From positions 103,206 through 167,205 of the forward strand of contig NZ_CAKZKL010000004.1 in assembly GCF_937123735.1 (NCBI RefSeq): 64,000 nucleotides of DNA, in the 5' to 3' direction. A program made the position numbers and the translations under genes. Numbering within the stretch: the first letter of the stretch is position 1; every line of letters begins with the position of its first letter. This document shows, one piece after another, positions 28,168 through 39,303 of this stretch. The DNA comes from an uncultured Lentibacter sp. GTDB lineage: Bacteria > Pseudomonadota > Alphaproteobacteria > Rhodobacterales > Rhodobacteraceae. The notes under the pieces are model-generated. The model was not told the origin of the DNA. It saw nothing but the letters and a program-made list of their open reading frames with translations, and searched no databases.

Positions 28168-28662
28168 CTATTTCCCAAGCCGCGCCAACAGGCGCTCGCG
28201 CACCAGAGGTGTGACAAACTTCGATATATCTCCGTCAAGGCGCGCAATTTCTTTCACGAGCTTGGAAGCAATCGCCTGATGGCGGGCTTCTGCCATCAAG
28301 AAAACCGTCTCAACGGAGTCATCCAGTGAGCGGTTCATCCCCACCATCTGGTATTCATATTCAAAGTCGGCCACAGCGCGCAACCCGCGCACAATGATCT
28401 GTGCGCCAACATCCTTGGCGCAATCGATCAGCAAGTTTTCAAACGGATGTGCAACGATTTCCGTGCCTGTCTCGCGCGAGAGCGCCTCACATTCTGACTC
28501 GATCATTTCGACACGCTCTTCCAAAGAGAAAAGCGGCCCCTTGTCGCGGTTGATGGCCACGCCAATCACCAAACGGTCAACAAGCGCTGCGCCGCGTTTG
28601 ATGATATCAAGATGGCCCAAAGTGACAGGGTCAAACGTGCCTGGGTATAAACCGATACGCAT
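28168..28662 (-). CDS. coaD: Pantetheine-phosphate adenylyltransferase
   Basis: Transfers AMP from ATP to 4'-phosphopantetheine, the fourth step of coenzyme A synthesis. The 164-residue protein has the nucleotidyltransferase signature GLYPGTFDPVTLGHLDII (3-20, TxGH motif), the VRGLRAVADFEYEYQMVGMN block (about 90-109) and a C-terminal ISKFVTPLV resembling the ISS-type motif. MRIGLYPGTFDP is taken as the start: GAGG lies 7 bases upstream, and the alternative ATG four codons earlier adds nothing typical. Complete and of usual size. Confidence 0.94.
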   Translation of the reverse strand: MRIGLYPGTFDPVTLGHLDIIKRGAALVDRLVIGVAINRDKGPLFSLEERVEMIESECEALSRETGTEIVAHPFENLLIDCAKDVGAQIIVRGLRAVADFEYEYQMVGMNRSLDDSVETVFLMAEARHQAIASKLVKEIARLDGDISKFVTPLVRERLLARLGK

Positions 28663-28778
28663 TCTGGGCCTCATGGATTGGCTGCGAAAGAATATGTCGT
28701 GAAATGCCGCAGTCCGCTAGGGATTGCAACCCTGTTGCCTGCCGGTGAGCTGGCGGGCGCAGCGCCGTTTTGCCCGTT

Positions 28779-29213
28779 TCAATGCCCCATGATCATGCCT
28801 TGCAGCGCGTCTTTTTCCATGGCGAGCTCCTCCAGCCGGGCTTTCACAGCATCCCCGATCGTGACAATCCCCACCAGCGCACCGTCGTCCGTCACAGGCA
28901 TGTGGCGGAAGCGGCCGTTGGTCATTTTTTGCAGGACAGAATCGGCGGTTTCATCTTTGCGGCAACAGACCGGGTTGCGCGTCATCAAATCAGCCACAGT
29001 GTCTTGAAGGCACACCGCCCCGCGCAAAGCCAGCGAGCGCACAATATCGCGCTCCGAGAGGATACCCTCCACCGATTGGCCGTCATCGGAGACAATCAAT
29101 CCGCCAATCCGCCGTTCCGCCAAGACGTTGGCCGCCTCGGCAATCGAGGTGTTTGCCTTAATGGTAATCACAGGGCCATCGCCCTTGGACTTGAGGATTT
29201 GTTGCACGAGCAT
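28779..29213 (-). CDS. CBS-domain protein
   Basis: A 144-residue protein made of two CBS motifs only (about 10-65 and 75-130), with typical strand-helix texture such as VLAERRIGGLIVSDDGQSVEGI and DGALVGIVTIGDAVKARLEE. Stand-alone CBS pairs bind AMP, ATP or S-adenosyl nucleotides and regulate partner proteins; no partner is obvious here. AAGGGAGA serves as ribosome site. Transcribed toward coaD, 116 bases away, and possibly in the same unit as the LysR gene upstream. Confidence 0.85.
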   Translation of the reverse strand: MLVQQILKSKGDGPVITIKANTSIAEAANVLAERRIGGLIVSDDGQSVEGILSERDIVRSLALRGAVCLQDTVADLMTRNPVCCRKDETADSVLQKMTNGRFRHMPVTDDGALVGIVTIGDAVKARLEELAMEKDALQGMIMGH

Positions 29214-29261
29214 CTGGCCGTCTCCCTTTTTTATCAGGTTGCGACAGCGGCCCCCAAGCTG

Positions 29262-30158
29262 TCAAGACAAGGCTTCAAGCCGGGCCACTTCTGCGCGCAG
29301 CCCTTCGCTGAGAGCCTCCGCAAACCGGGTCAGCCGCCCCACGCGGCGATCATCCTCATGGCGGATGAGATAGAAGCTGCGTTTGAGGCTGAAGCTTTCG
29401 GGCAATACGCGGCGCAAATTGGGCGCCGCCGGTAAGGCAAAGTCATGCACCACTCCAACCCCGCCGCCCTGGCGCAACAGATTCAGCTGAACAGACGCCG
29501 AGTTAGACGCCAGAGCCACCCGCGCAAAGGCACTGCCACTCATGTAATCCAACTCCTTGTCAAAGATCATGTCCGGAATATAGCCCACAATCCGGTGTGC
29601 GTGCAGCGCCTCCATATCGGCGATGGGCGGGTGACTGTCCAAATAGCTGTCTGCGGCCGCAAGGTGCAATTTGTAATCAACCAGCTTCTGCACCACCAAC
29701 CGCCCAGCCGCCGGCTGGCTGACCGTGATCGCCATATCCGCTTCGCGCTTGGACAAATTGAAAATGCGCGGCAAAGCAACGATCTGTATGTCCAGATCTG
29801 GGTTTTGGGCGGTGATGGCGGCACAGACCTGTGGCAGCAGGAAATTGGCGCAGCCATCTGGCGCGCCCAACCTGATTTGCCCGGTGAGCGCGCTGCCCTG
29901 CCCGTCCATCGCATCGCGGACATCGCGCATGGTCTGCTCAAGGCGCACCGCGTGAGGCAACAGCTTTTGGCCCTGTGCCGTCAGCAGATACCCCTGGGGT
30001 GATTTGGTGAAAAGCACCTCCCCCAGAGCCTCTTCAAGCCGTGCCACCCGCCGCCCGACCGTGGCCGGATCTGCCTTCAACAGCGCCGCCGCCCCCGAAA
30101 GGGTCTCGGCGCGGGCAACGGCCAGAAAGCTTTTCATATCATCCCAATGGGGGGTCAT
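29262..30158 (-). CDS. LysR family transcriptional regulator
   Basis: A 298-residue LysR-type regulator: N-terminal winged helix-turn-helix (MKSFLAVARAETLSGAAALL and PATVGRRVARLEEALG, about 8-50), linker helix, then a periplasmic-binding-protein-like effector domain from about 90. ATG MTPHWDDMKSFL is used because GAGG lies just upstream; the longer frame lacks family likeness. It is divergent from mmsA with 106 bases between, containing TTGC-N6-GCAA (30173-30186), a LysR-box shape. The context suggests control of valine catabolism, an inference only. Confidence 0.85.
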   Translation of the reverse strand: MTPHWDDMKSFLAVARAETLSGAAALLKADPATVGRRVARLEEALGEVLFTKSPQGYLLTAQGQKLLPHAVRLEQTMRDVRDAMDGQGSALTGQIRLGAPDGCANFLLPQVCAAITAQNPDLDIQIVALPRIFNLSKREADMAITVSQPAAGRLVVQKLVDYKLHLAAADSYLDSHPPIADMEALHAHRIVGYIPDMIFDKELDYMSGSAFARVALASNSASVQLNLLRQGGGVGVVHDFALPAAPNLRRVLPESFSLKRSFYLIRHEDDRRVGRLTRFAEALSEGLRAEVARLEALS

Positions 30159-30264
30159 AGGTGGGCCTCGTCTTGCAAAAACGCAAAATGCGCTGTGAGA
30201 ACCTGCCCCTTTTCGCCACATAAACGCAAGGCTAAGGTGGCGCAAATCTTAACTGGAGGAAAAT

Positions 30265-31764
30265 ATGCAAGAGCTGACACATTACATCGGCGGCGAGCAC
30301 GTCAAGGGAACATCAGGGCGCTTTGCCGATGTTTACAACCCAGCCACAGGCGAAGTGCAGGCCAAGGTGCCGCTCGCTTCAAAAGAAGAGATGGAAAAAG
30401 CCGTCGCCATTGCTGCCGCCGCTCAGCCGGCCTGGGCTGCAACCAACCCGCAGCGCCGCGCGCGCGTGATGATGAAATATGTGGATCTGCTCAACCGCGA
30501 CATGGACAAGCTCGCCGAAGCGCTCAGCCGCGAACATGGCAAAACCCTGCCCGATGCGGCCGGCGATGTGCAGCGCGGCCTCGAGGTGATCGAATATTGC
30601 ATCGGCGCGCCCCAGCTTTTGAAGGGCGAATATACCGATGGCGCCGGTCCGGGCATTGACATGTATTCCATGCGCCAGGCCCTTGGTGTCACGGCGGGGA
30701 TCACGCCGTTCAACTTCCCTGCCATGATCCCCATGTGGATGTTTGGCCCCGCGCTGGCCTGCGGCAATGCCTTTATCCTCAAGCCCAGCGAGCGCGACCC
30801 CTCGGTGCCGCTCATGTTGGCCGAACTGATGGAAGAGGCCGGGCTGCCCAAAGGCCTTTTGCAGGTGGTCAACGGCGACAAAGAGGCGGTTGATGCGATC
30901 CTTTACAATGACACCATCCAATCTGTGGGCTTTGTTGGCTCCACGCCGATCGCCGAATATATCTACGGAACAGGCTGCGCCCAAGGCAAGCGCGTCCAGT
31001 GTTTTGGCGGCGCAAAAAACCACATGATCATCATGCCGGACGCCGATCTTGACCAGGCGGCTGATGCGCTGATCGGTGCGGGCTATGGCGCCGCCGGAGA
31101 GCGCTGCATGGCGATCTCTGTGGCTGTGCCCGTGGGAGAAGAAACCGCAGACAAGCTCATTGAGAAACTGGTGCCGCGGATCGAAAAACTCAAGGTCGGC
31201 CCCTACACAGGCGGCAATGATGTTGATTACGGACCCGTTGTCACAGCGGCAGCCAAAGAGAATATTCTCAACCTCGTGCAATCGGGCGTTGATCAGGGCG
31301 CCAAGCTGGTTGTCGATGGCCGCGACTTTGCCTTGCAAGGCTATGAAGACGGCTTTTTTGTCGGGGCGCATCTGTTTGACCATGTGACAGCGGACATGGA
31401 CATCTACAAAAAAGAAATCTTCGGCCCGGTCCTGAGCACCGTGCGCGCTGGCTCTTACGAGGAGGCGCTCAAGCTGGCCATGGATCATGAATACGGCAAC
31501 GGCACAGCGATTTTCACACGCGATGGAGATGCGGCACGCGATTTTGCGAGCCGGATCAATGTCGGCATGGTGGGCATCAACGTGCCAATCCCTGTGCCAT
31601 TGGCTTATCACACCTTTGGCGGCTGGAAAAAATCTGTCTTTGGAGATCTAAACCAGCACGGTCCGGACGCGTTCAAGTTCTACACCCGCACAAAGACGGT
31701 CACCTCTCGCTGGCCCTCAGGGATCAAAGATGGCGGTGAATTCAACTTCAAGCCGATGGACTGA
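30265..31764 (+). CDS. mmsA: Methylmalonate-semialdehyde dehydrogenase (CoA-acylating)
   Basis: Oxidises methylmalonate semialdehyde to propionyl-CoA (malonate semialdehyde to acetyl-CoA), the last step of valine breakdown. A 499-residue aldehyde dehydrogenase with the mmsA-type GITPFNFPAMIPMWMFGPAL (about 147-166), FVGSTPIAEYIY and the catalytic segment GAAGERCMAIS (Cys near 286); the MA pair after Cys is typical of CoA-acylating members. GGAGG precedes the ATG. It starts a run of four valine-catabolic genes; a 266-base gap separates it from the acyl-CoA dehydrogenase, holding an 8-bp hairpin (31816-31846) but no gene. Confidence 0.94.
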   Translation: MQELTHYIGGEHVKGTSGRFADVYNPATGEVQAKVPLASKEEMEKAVAIAAAAQPAWAATNPQRRARVMMKYVDLLNRDMDKLAEALSREHGKTLPDAAGDVQRGLEVIEYCIGAPQLLKGEYTDGAGPGIDMYSMRQALGVTAGITPFNFPAMIPMWMFGPALACGNAFILKPSERDPSVPLMLAELMEEAGLPKGLLQVVNGDKEAVDAILYNDTIQSVGFVGSTPIAEYIYGTGCAQGKRVQCFGGAKNHMIIMPDADLDQAADALIGAGYGAAGERCMAISVAVPVGEETADKLIEKLVPRIEKLKVGPYTGGNDVDYGPVVTAAAKENILNLVQSGVDQGAKLVVDGRDFALQGYEDGFFVGAHLFDHVTADMDIYKKEIFGPVLSTVRAGSYEEALKLAMDHEYGNGTAIFTRDGDAARDFASRINVGMVGINVPIPVPLAYHTFGGWKKSVFGDLNQHGPDAFKFYTRTKTVTSRWPSGIKDGGEFNFKPMD

Positions 31765-32030
31765 GCCCAACAGCACAGTCAGACAGCCAGTGGCCCCAGC
31801 CGGGCCATTGGCACTTTTGCGCGAGCGCCCGAACCGCCCGCGCAAACCACAACCACCCCAGGAGCCTCGGACGCTGTGCAAGCCAGGCCTCACAGCCTTG
31901 TTGCACAGGAAAAACCGCATTTCAGCCCCGCCGAGAGAGCGGTTGAAGCGCTGCAAAACTCCTGTAAGGTTTACGAATTAAACAGCTGTTCAATTCAATC
32001 ACACGGCTGGAAATCGGGAAGGATGGCGCA

Positions 32031-33176
32031 ATGGACTTTGCCTTGAGTGAAGAGCAAACACTGATTTTTGACATGGCCAAGAGCTTCGGCGCAGAGCATA
32101 TCGCGCCCTATGCGATGGACTGGGAAAAAGCCGGCACCATCCCGAAAGACCTCTGGCCCAAGCTTGCCGAACTCGGCTTTGGCGGGCTCTATGTGCGCGA
32201 GGAAAGCGGCGGCTCGGGGCTGTCACGGCTTGATGCAACGCTGGTTTTTGAAGCCCTCGCCATGGCCTGCCCGGCTGTCGGCTCGTTCCTGTCGATCCAC
32301 AATATGTGCGGCGGGATGATTGACAAATTCGGCTCAGACGAGACCCGCGCAAAATGGCTTCCCGCGCTCTGTTCGATGGAAAAGGTCTTCTCCTATTGCC
32401 TCACCGAACCCGGGTCCGGCTCAGACGCCTCGGCGCTCAAAACCCGTGCTGAAAAGACCAACGAAGGCTATAAGCTCAACGGAACAAAGGCTTTTATTTC
32501 GGGTGGCGGCTATTCGGATGCCTATGTCACCATGGTGCGCACAGGCGCGGATGGCCCAAAGGGCATCTCCACCGTGGTGGTGGAAGACGGCGCTGCGGGC
32601 CTCAGCTTTGGCGCGCTGGAAGACAAGATGGGCTGGCGCGCGCAACCCACCGCGCAAGTTCAGTTTGACGATTGCAACGTGCCCCATGACAACCTTATTG
32701 GCGAGGAAGGCCACGGCTTTGCCTACGCCATGGCGGGGCTGGACGGCGGGCGGCTCAACATTGCGGCCTCAGCCCTTGGCGGGGCGCAGAACGCGCTTGA
32801 TCTGACGCTGCAATACATGGCCGAGCGCAAGGCTTTTGGCAAACCGATCAACCAGTTTCAGGCGCTGCAATTCAAACTCGCGGAATTTGAAACACAGCTT
32901 CAGGCCGCCCGCACATTCCTGCGCCAAGCGGCCTGGAAGCTTGACACGGGCGCGCATGACGCCACCAAATTCTGCGCGATGGCGAAGCTGATGGTCACCG
33001 ATGTGTCCTTTGATGTGGCCAACGGCTGCCTTCAAATGCACGGAGGCTATGGCTATCTGGCAGACTACGGTATCGAGAAAATCGTGCGCGATTTGCGGGT
33101 CCACCAGATCCTTGAAGGCACCAATGAAATCATGCGTTTGATCATCTCGCGCCAGATGATTGCCGACGCGGTATGA
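32031..33176 (+). CDS. Acyl-CoA dehydrogenase, probably isobutyryl-CoA dehydrogenase
   Basis: A 381-residue FAD acyl-CoA dehydrogenase: N-terminal helical domain starting MDFALSEEQTLIFDMAKSFG, FAD-binding YCLTEPGSGSDASALKTRA (about 122-140) and a C-terminal domain with YLADYGIEKIVRDLRVHQIL and the catalytic Glu in LEGTNEIMRLI (about 362-372). The position directly before 3-hydroxyisobutyryl-CoA hydrolase and mmsB points to isobutyryl-CoA as substrate; short branched-chain relatives cannot be excluded. GGAAGGA provides the ribosome site. The stop overlaps the next start by 4 bases (ATGA). Confidence 0.9.
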   Translation: MDFALSEEQTLIFDMAKSFGAEHIAPYAMDWEKAGTIPKDLWPKLAELGFGGLYVREESGGSGLSRLDATLVFEALAMACPAVGSFLSIHNMCGGMIDKFGSDETRAKWLPALCSMEKVFSYCLTEPGSGSDASALKTRAEKTNEGYKLNGTKAFISGGGYSDAYVTMVRTGADGPKGISTVVVEDGAAGLSFGALEDKMGWRAQPTAQVQFDDCNVPHDNLIGEEGHGFAYAMAGLDGGRLNIAASALGGAQNALDLTLQYMAERKAFGKPINQFQALQFKLAEFETQLQAARTFLRQAAWKLDTGAHDATKFCAMAKLMVTDVSFDVANGCLQMHGGYGYLADYGIEKIVRDLRVHQILEGTNEIMRLIISRQMIADAV

Positions 33177-34204
33177 GCGATATTTCCATCCGGGTCACAG
33201 GCGCGGCGGGGCGGATCACCCTCACCCGCCCCAAGGCATTGAATGCAGTGACATATCAGATGGTTACGGCCATACATGACGCGCTGAACACTTGGCGGGA
33301 TGACGCCGCTGTAACGCGGGTGATCATCGACGCCGAGGGCGAAAAGGCCTTCTCGGCGGGGGGGGATATTGCCGACCTCTATGAGAGCGGACGGCGCGGC
33401 GATTATGGCTTTGGCCAGGTTTTTTGGCGCGATGAATACCGGATGAATGCGGCGCTGCGCAGCTATCCCAAGCCGATCATATCCTTTCTGCAAGGCTTCA
33501 CAATGGGCGGCGGTATGGGGGTTGGCTGCCATGGCTCACACAGAATTGTTGGCGAAAGTTCGCAGGTGGCGATGCCCGAATGCGGGATCGGGCTGGTGCC
33601 CGATGTGGGCGGCTCGATGATCCTTGCCAATGCGCCGGGCGCGAGCGGCGCCTACCTTGGCCTGAGCGGCGCCCGCATGGGGGCCTCAGATGCTATTTAT
33701 GCAGGATTTGCAGACACTTATATCCCAGAGATAAAGTGGAACGAGCTGATCTCAGAGCTGGAAAACGGGGCCGATTTGAGCCTTCTGGCCCGCGCGGCAG
33801 ACACACCGCCCACGGCCACGCTCGCAAAGCATCAAGCCGATATTGACGCCGCCTTCACCGCCAAGACCCTACCAGAGCTCTGCGCCCGCTTGGACGCGCA
33901 AAAGACGGAGTTCGCGGCCAAAGCCTTAAAAGCCCTCGGGCGCAACTCACCGCTGGCCATGGCGGCGACCCTGCTGATGATGGCGCGTCTCAAGGGCTGT
34001 GGCGACATCCGCGAGGCGCTGGCGCTGGAATACCGCTTTACGGCGCGCGCCATGGAGCATGGTGATTTTCTTGAAGGCATTCGCGCCGCGATCATCGACA
34101 AAGACCGCAGCCCGCGCTGGAAGCACTCTGCGGCAGATTTTGACCAAGCCGAGGCCGAAGCCATGCTCGCCCCGCTTGGACCACTGGAGCTAACATTTTC
34201 CTAA
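33173..34204 (+). CDS. 3-hydroxyisobutyryl-CoA hydrolase / enoyl-CoA hydratase family
   Basis: A 343-residue crotonase-fold protein. SAGGDIADLYESG (about 61-73), the oxyanion loop QGFTMGGGMGVGCHGSH and MPECGIGLVPDVGGSMIL (about 132-150) match the HIBCH branch, whose members are longer than simple hydratases (about 340-350 residues) and carry this E-G-D arrangement. It would release 3-hydroxyisobutyrate from its CoA ester in valine catabolism. Coupled to the preceding dehydrogenase through an ATGA overlap and followed by mmsB after 10 bases. An enoyl-CoA hydratase activity for the same pathway is the alternative. Confidence 0.86.
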   Translation: MSDISIRVTGAAGRITLTRPKALNAVTYQMVTAIHDALNTWRDDAAVTRVIIDAEGEKAFSAGGDIADLYESGRRGDYGFGQVFWRDEYRMNAALRSYPKPIISFLQGFTMGGGMGVGCHGSHRIVGESSQVAMPECGIGLVPDVGGSMILANAPGASGAYLGLSGARMGASDAIYAGFADTYIPEIKWNELISELENGADLSLLARAADTPPTATLAKHQADIDAAFTAKTLPELCARLDAQKTEFAAKALKALGRNSPLAMAATLLMMARLKGCGDIREALALEYRFTARAMEHGDFLEGIRAAIIDKDRSPRWKHSAADFDQAEAEAMLAPLGPLELTFS

Positions 34205-34214
34205 GGAGAGCCTC

Positions 34215-35087
34215 ATGAAGATCGGATTTATCGGACTTGGCAATATGGGCGCGCCGATGGCGGCCAATCTGGCCAAAGCGGGCCATAGCGTCACAGGCTT
34301 TGACATGGCCGAGGTGGCCGTGGAGGGCGTGCGCCTTGCGGGCCGCGCGGCCGAGGCCGCTGAGGGGCAGGATGTGGTGATCACCATGTTGCCCAACGGC
34401 GCGATCCTGCGGGCCGTGGCGCAAGAGGTCTTGCCAGCCATGCGCGGCGGTGCGGCTTTGGTGGACTGCTCCACAGTTGACGTGGAAAGCGCCCGCGCCG
34501 TGGCCGCCGAGGCCGAGGCGGCTGGGCTTTTGTTTGTGGATGCGCCCGTCTCTGGCGGCGTGGGCGGAGCCACGGCGGGCACGCTCACCTTCATGGCTGG
34601 CGCAACAGAGGCCGGCTTTGCCAAAGCCGCGCCGCTCTTTGAGATCATGGGGCAAAAAGCCGTGCATTGCGGCGCAGCGGGCGCTGGCCAAGCCGCCAAG
34701 ATTTGCAACAACATGATCCTCGGCGTCACCATGATTGCCACCTGCGAGGCCTTTGCGCTGGCCGACAAGCTGGGGCTGGAGCGGCAAAAGATGTTTGACG
34801 TGGTGAGCACCTCCTCGGGATATTCCTGGAGCATGAACGCGTATTGCCCTGCGCCGGGGGTCGGGCCACAAAGCCCTGCGGACAATGGCTATCAGCCCGG
34901 TTTTGCCGCCGAGCTGATGCTGAAAGATTTGCGCTTGTCCCAACAGGCGGCGCAGGCGGCAGATGCGGATACCCCGCTCGGGCAAGCGGCGATGACGTTG
35001 TATGAGCAATTTGTCGAACATGAAAACGGGTCCGGTCAGGATTTCTCGGCGATGTTGCCGCGCTTTGAGGGGCGTGGGCGGGGATGA
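34215..35087 (+). CDS. mmsB: 3-hydroxyisobutyrate dehydrogenase
   Basis: Oxidises 3-hydroxyisobutyrate to methylmalonate semialdehyde with NAD, giving the substrate of MmsA. The 290-residue protein has the beta-hydroxyacid dehydrogenase motifs: GFIGLGNMGAPMAANLAKAG (4-23), DAPVSGGVGGATAGTLTFM (about 113-131) and the catalytic-lysine segment GAGQAAKICNNM (Lys near 170). AAGGAG precedes the ATG. Last of the three tightly packed valine genes. About 10-45 bases past the stop a GC-rich imperfect stem with a bulge could end transcription. Confidence 0.94.
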   Translation: MKIGFIGLGNMGAPMAANLAKAGHSVTGFDMAEVAVEGVRLAGRAAEAAEGQDVVITMLPNGAILRAVAQEVLPAMRGGAALVDCSTVDVESARAVAAEAEAAGLLFVDAPVSGGVGGATAGTLTFMAGATEAGFAKAAPLFEIMGQKAVHCGAAGAGQAAKICNNMILGVTMIATCEAFALADKLGLERQKMFDVVSTSSGYSWSMNAYCPAPGVGPQSPADNGYQPGFAAELMLKDLRLSQQAAQAADADTPLGQAAMTLYEQFVEHENGSGQDFSAMLPRFEGRGRG

Positions 35088-35258
35088 GAAGTTTGCCGCC
35101 GCGCGCTTAGCCCTGTCTTAGGGCAGCGCGCGCTGGTTTGATCTCGCCACAAAATCAACATTAGCTTGAGCGCGCAAACACCTGATAAAAAATCTTTAAT
35201 CTGGCTTGAAAGCTTTGAGCTCCTCTCCAAACTCCGGTGGCCCCTTAAGCGCAGCTTA

Positions 35259-35395
35259 GCGCGGCGCACCGGTTGGTTAATGCGCGCAAAACCGGTGAGT
35301 CTGGGGGGGGTGAAAGGCGTGCACCAAGCGTGCACAACGCGTGCACCCCCCCGGCACGGCCCCTGTTAAGAGAAAATTAAATAACACTGCGCGCG
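35259..35395 (+). repeat. 137-bp conserved element with three 11-bp-spaced GTGCAC palindromes, copy 2
   Basis: Same block order as the element at 15139-15274 (which is on the other strand): GCGCGGCGCAC, GTTAA, TGCGCGCAAA, eight G's, TGAAA, GTGCAC at 35319, 35330 and 35341 (exact 11-base spacing), seven C's, ACGGCC, TGTTAAGAGAAAATTAA, ending near TGCGCGCGC. Lengths agree to one base. It lies in the 404-base gap between mmsB and the DUF2892 gene; the rest of that gap (35088-35258) holds one imperfect stem near 35098-35132 and otherwise nothing I recognise. Confidence 0.8.
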
Positions 35396-35491
35396 CCCAT
35401 GGTTGCACATCTGTCGCAGGTTTTCCCCTTTTCGGGCTGTGCAAGAGCGCTTACATATAAAGATATTGGAATGTTAAATCTGGAGGTTGTT

Positions 35492-35692
35492 ATGACCAAG
35501 AACGTCGGCGGTATTGACCGCATTCTGCGCATCGTGATCGGGGCGGCCCTGATCCTTGGCTTTTTCCTGAATTCGGCCAATGGCTACAACTGGCTCTACC
35601 TCATCGGGATCGTGCCTCTGGCCACCGGGTTGATGGGCTCTTGCCTGCTTTACAACCTGTTTGGCTTCAACACCTGCCCCACCAAGAAATAA
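35492..35692 (+). CDS. DUF2892 family small membrane protein
   Basis: A 66-residue protein MTKNVGGIDRILRIVIGAAL with two hydrophobic segments (about 11-28 and 33-52) and the end CLLYNLFGFNTCPTKK. The NVGGIDR start and the C-terminal YNLFGFNTCPTKK are typical of the DUF2892/YgaP-type inner-membrane family, often found near rhodanese or sulfur genes. The ATG after GGAGG (5-base spacing) is preferred to an in-frame ATG seven codons earlier. Function unknown. Confidence 0.85.
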   Translation: MTKNVGGIDRILRIVIGAALILGFFLNSANGYNWLYLIGIVPLATGLMGSCLLYNLFGFNTCPTKK

Positions 35693-35718
35693 CCGCACAG
35701 GGCGGCCCAAGCGCCGCC

Positions 35719-38601
<2,883 letters not shown>

Positions 38602-38666
38602 CCGCCCGCCCTTCCGCTCTAGAGCAGGTGTAGTCAAGTTTTGGGCAAGTTCCAACCCAAAAATGA

Positions 38667-38681
38667 GAACATAAAGCGAAC
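38667..38681 (-). promoter_or_regulatory. LexA (SOS) box of uvrA
   Basis: Minus strand GTTC-GCTTTAT-GTTC matches the alphaproteobacterial LexA site GTTC-N7-GTTC exactly. It lies 66 bases upstream of the uvrA start, where it would cover the promoter. This supports both the SOS regulation of uvrA and the taxonomic reading. Confidence 0.85.
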
Positions 38682-38738
38682 AAAAAACAGCTCCGGCCTA
38701 GAGTTTACGCGGGTTTTTTCCGAGCGGATGAAAACCCG

Positions 38739-38785
38739 CCCCCCCCAAGCAGACAATCGGCAGACAACAGGCAGACAATGGGGGG
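38739..38785 (+). repeat. C/G-clamped triple 11-bp tandem repeat
   Basis: Eight C's (38739-38746), AA, then three 11-base units GCAGACAATCG (38749-38759), GCAGACAACAG (38760-38770) and GCAGACAATGG (38771-38781) running into six G's (38780-38785). The shared word is GCAGACAA. It lies in the uvrA-rhodanese divergent region. The plan is that of the GTGCAC elements at 15139 and 35259 (three units at 11-bp period between complementary homopolymer runs), with a different unit and with the clamp reading C...G instead of G...C. Confidence 0.7.
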
Positions 38786-38871
38786 CAAGCCCCTTGATAG
38801 GCTGCTCACATTCCACTATTGGAATTTATATTGACAGCAGGACCCCCTGCCCCCACGTTGGAGCCATTGCC

Positions 38872-39225
38872 ATGTTTGCTTTTCTGCGCGCCCTTCGGCG
38901 CAGCGATATCGCCAGCTGCCATGGGCAGATCGCCTCGGGTGACATGCTGCTGGTGGATGTGCGCGAAGCGCAGGAGGTGGCCGCAACGGGCCGTGCAGAG
39001 GGCGCACTCCACCTGCCGCTGGGGCAGCTGGCCGCCGCCGCCGATCCGCAAAACCGCGCCCGCCACAGAGCGCTGAACCTCAACAAGCCCGTTGCGCTCT
39101 ACTGCGCCAGCGGCGCGCGCTCGGCCCAAGGGGTGCTGATCCTGCGCAAGCTGGGTTACACCGAAGTGCACAACCTCGGCGGTCTCAACCACTGGAAAGC
39201 CGCCGGCGGCACGCTTGTCCGCTAG
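38872..39225 (+). CDS. Rhodanese-like domain protein
   Basis: A 117-residue single-domain rhodanese. The fold starts near LLVDVREAQEVAATGRAEGA (about 26-45) and the active-site loop is YCASGARS, with the catalytic cysteine near position 81; it is followed by LRKLGYTEVHNLGGLNHW, the usual family end. Such proteins carry sulfane sulfur in thiosulfate or persulfide transfer. ATG follows TTGGAG. Sits opposite uvrA, with the tripartite repeat copy B right behind its stop. Partner pathway unknown, though a DUF2892 gene lies on the other side of uvrA. Confidence 0.88.
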   Translation: MFAFLRALRRSDIASCHGQIASGDMLLVDVREAQEVAATGRAEGALHLPLGQLAAAADPQNRARHRALNLNKPVALYCASGARSAQGVLILRKLGYTEVHNLGGLNHWKAAGGTLVR

Positions 39226-39241
39226 ACCCTCTTTCTTATTG

Positions 39242-39303
39242 CCTTAAATATCCCGGGGGTTTGGGGGCAGCGCCCCCAACGGGTCGGCGTCAGCCGAAAC
39301 CCC
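39242..39303 (+). repeat. Tripartite intergenic hairpin repeat, copy B
   Basis: Leader CCTTAAATATCCCGGGGG (from 39242), an 8-bp stem with AGC loop TTGGGGGC-AGC-GCCCCCAA (39261-39279), and a third stem TCGGC-GTCA-GCCGA (39284-39297) extended by GGG/CCC. The variable second hairpin seen in copies A and D is absent. It lies between the converging rhodanese and methyltransferase genes and abuts the latter's stop. Confidence 0.72.
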
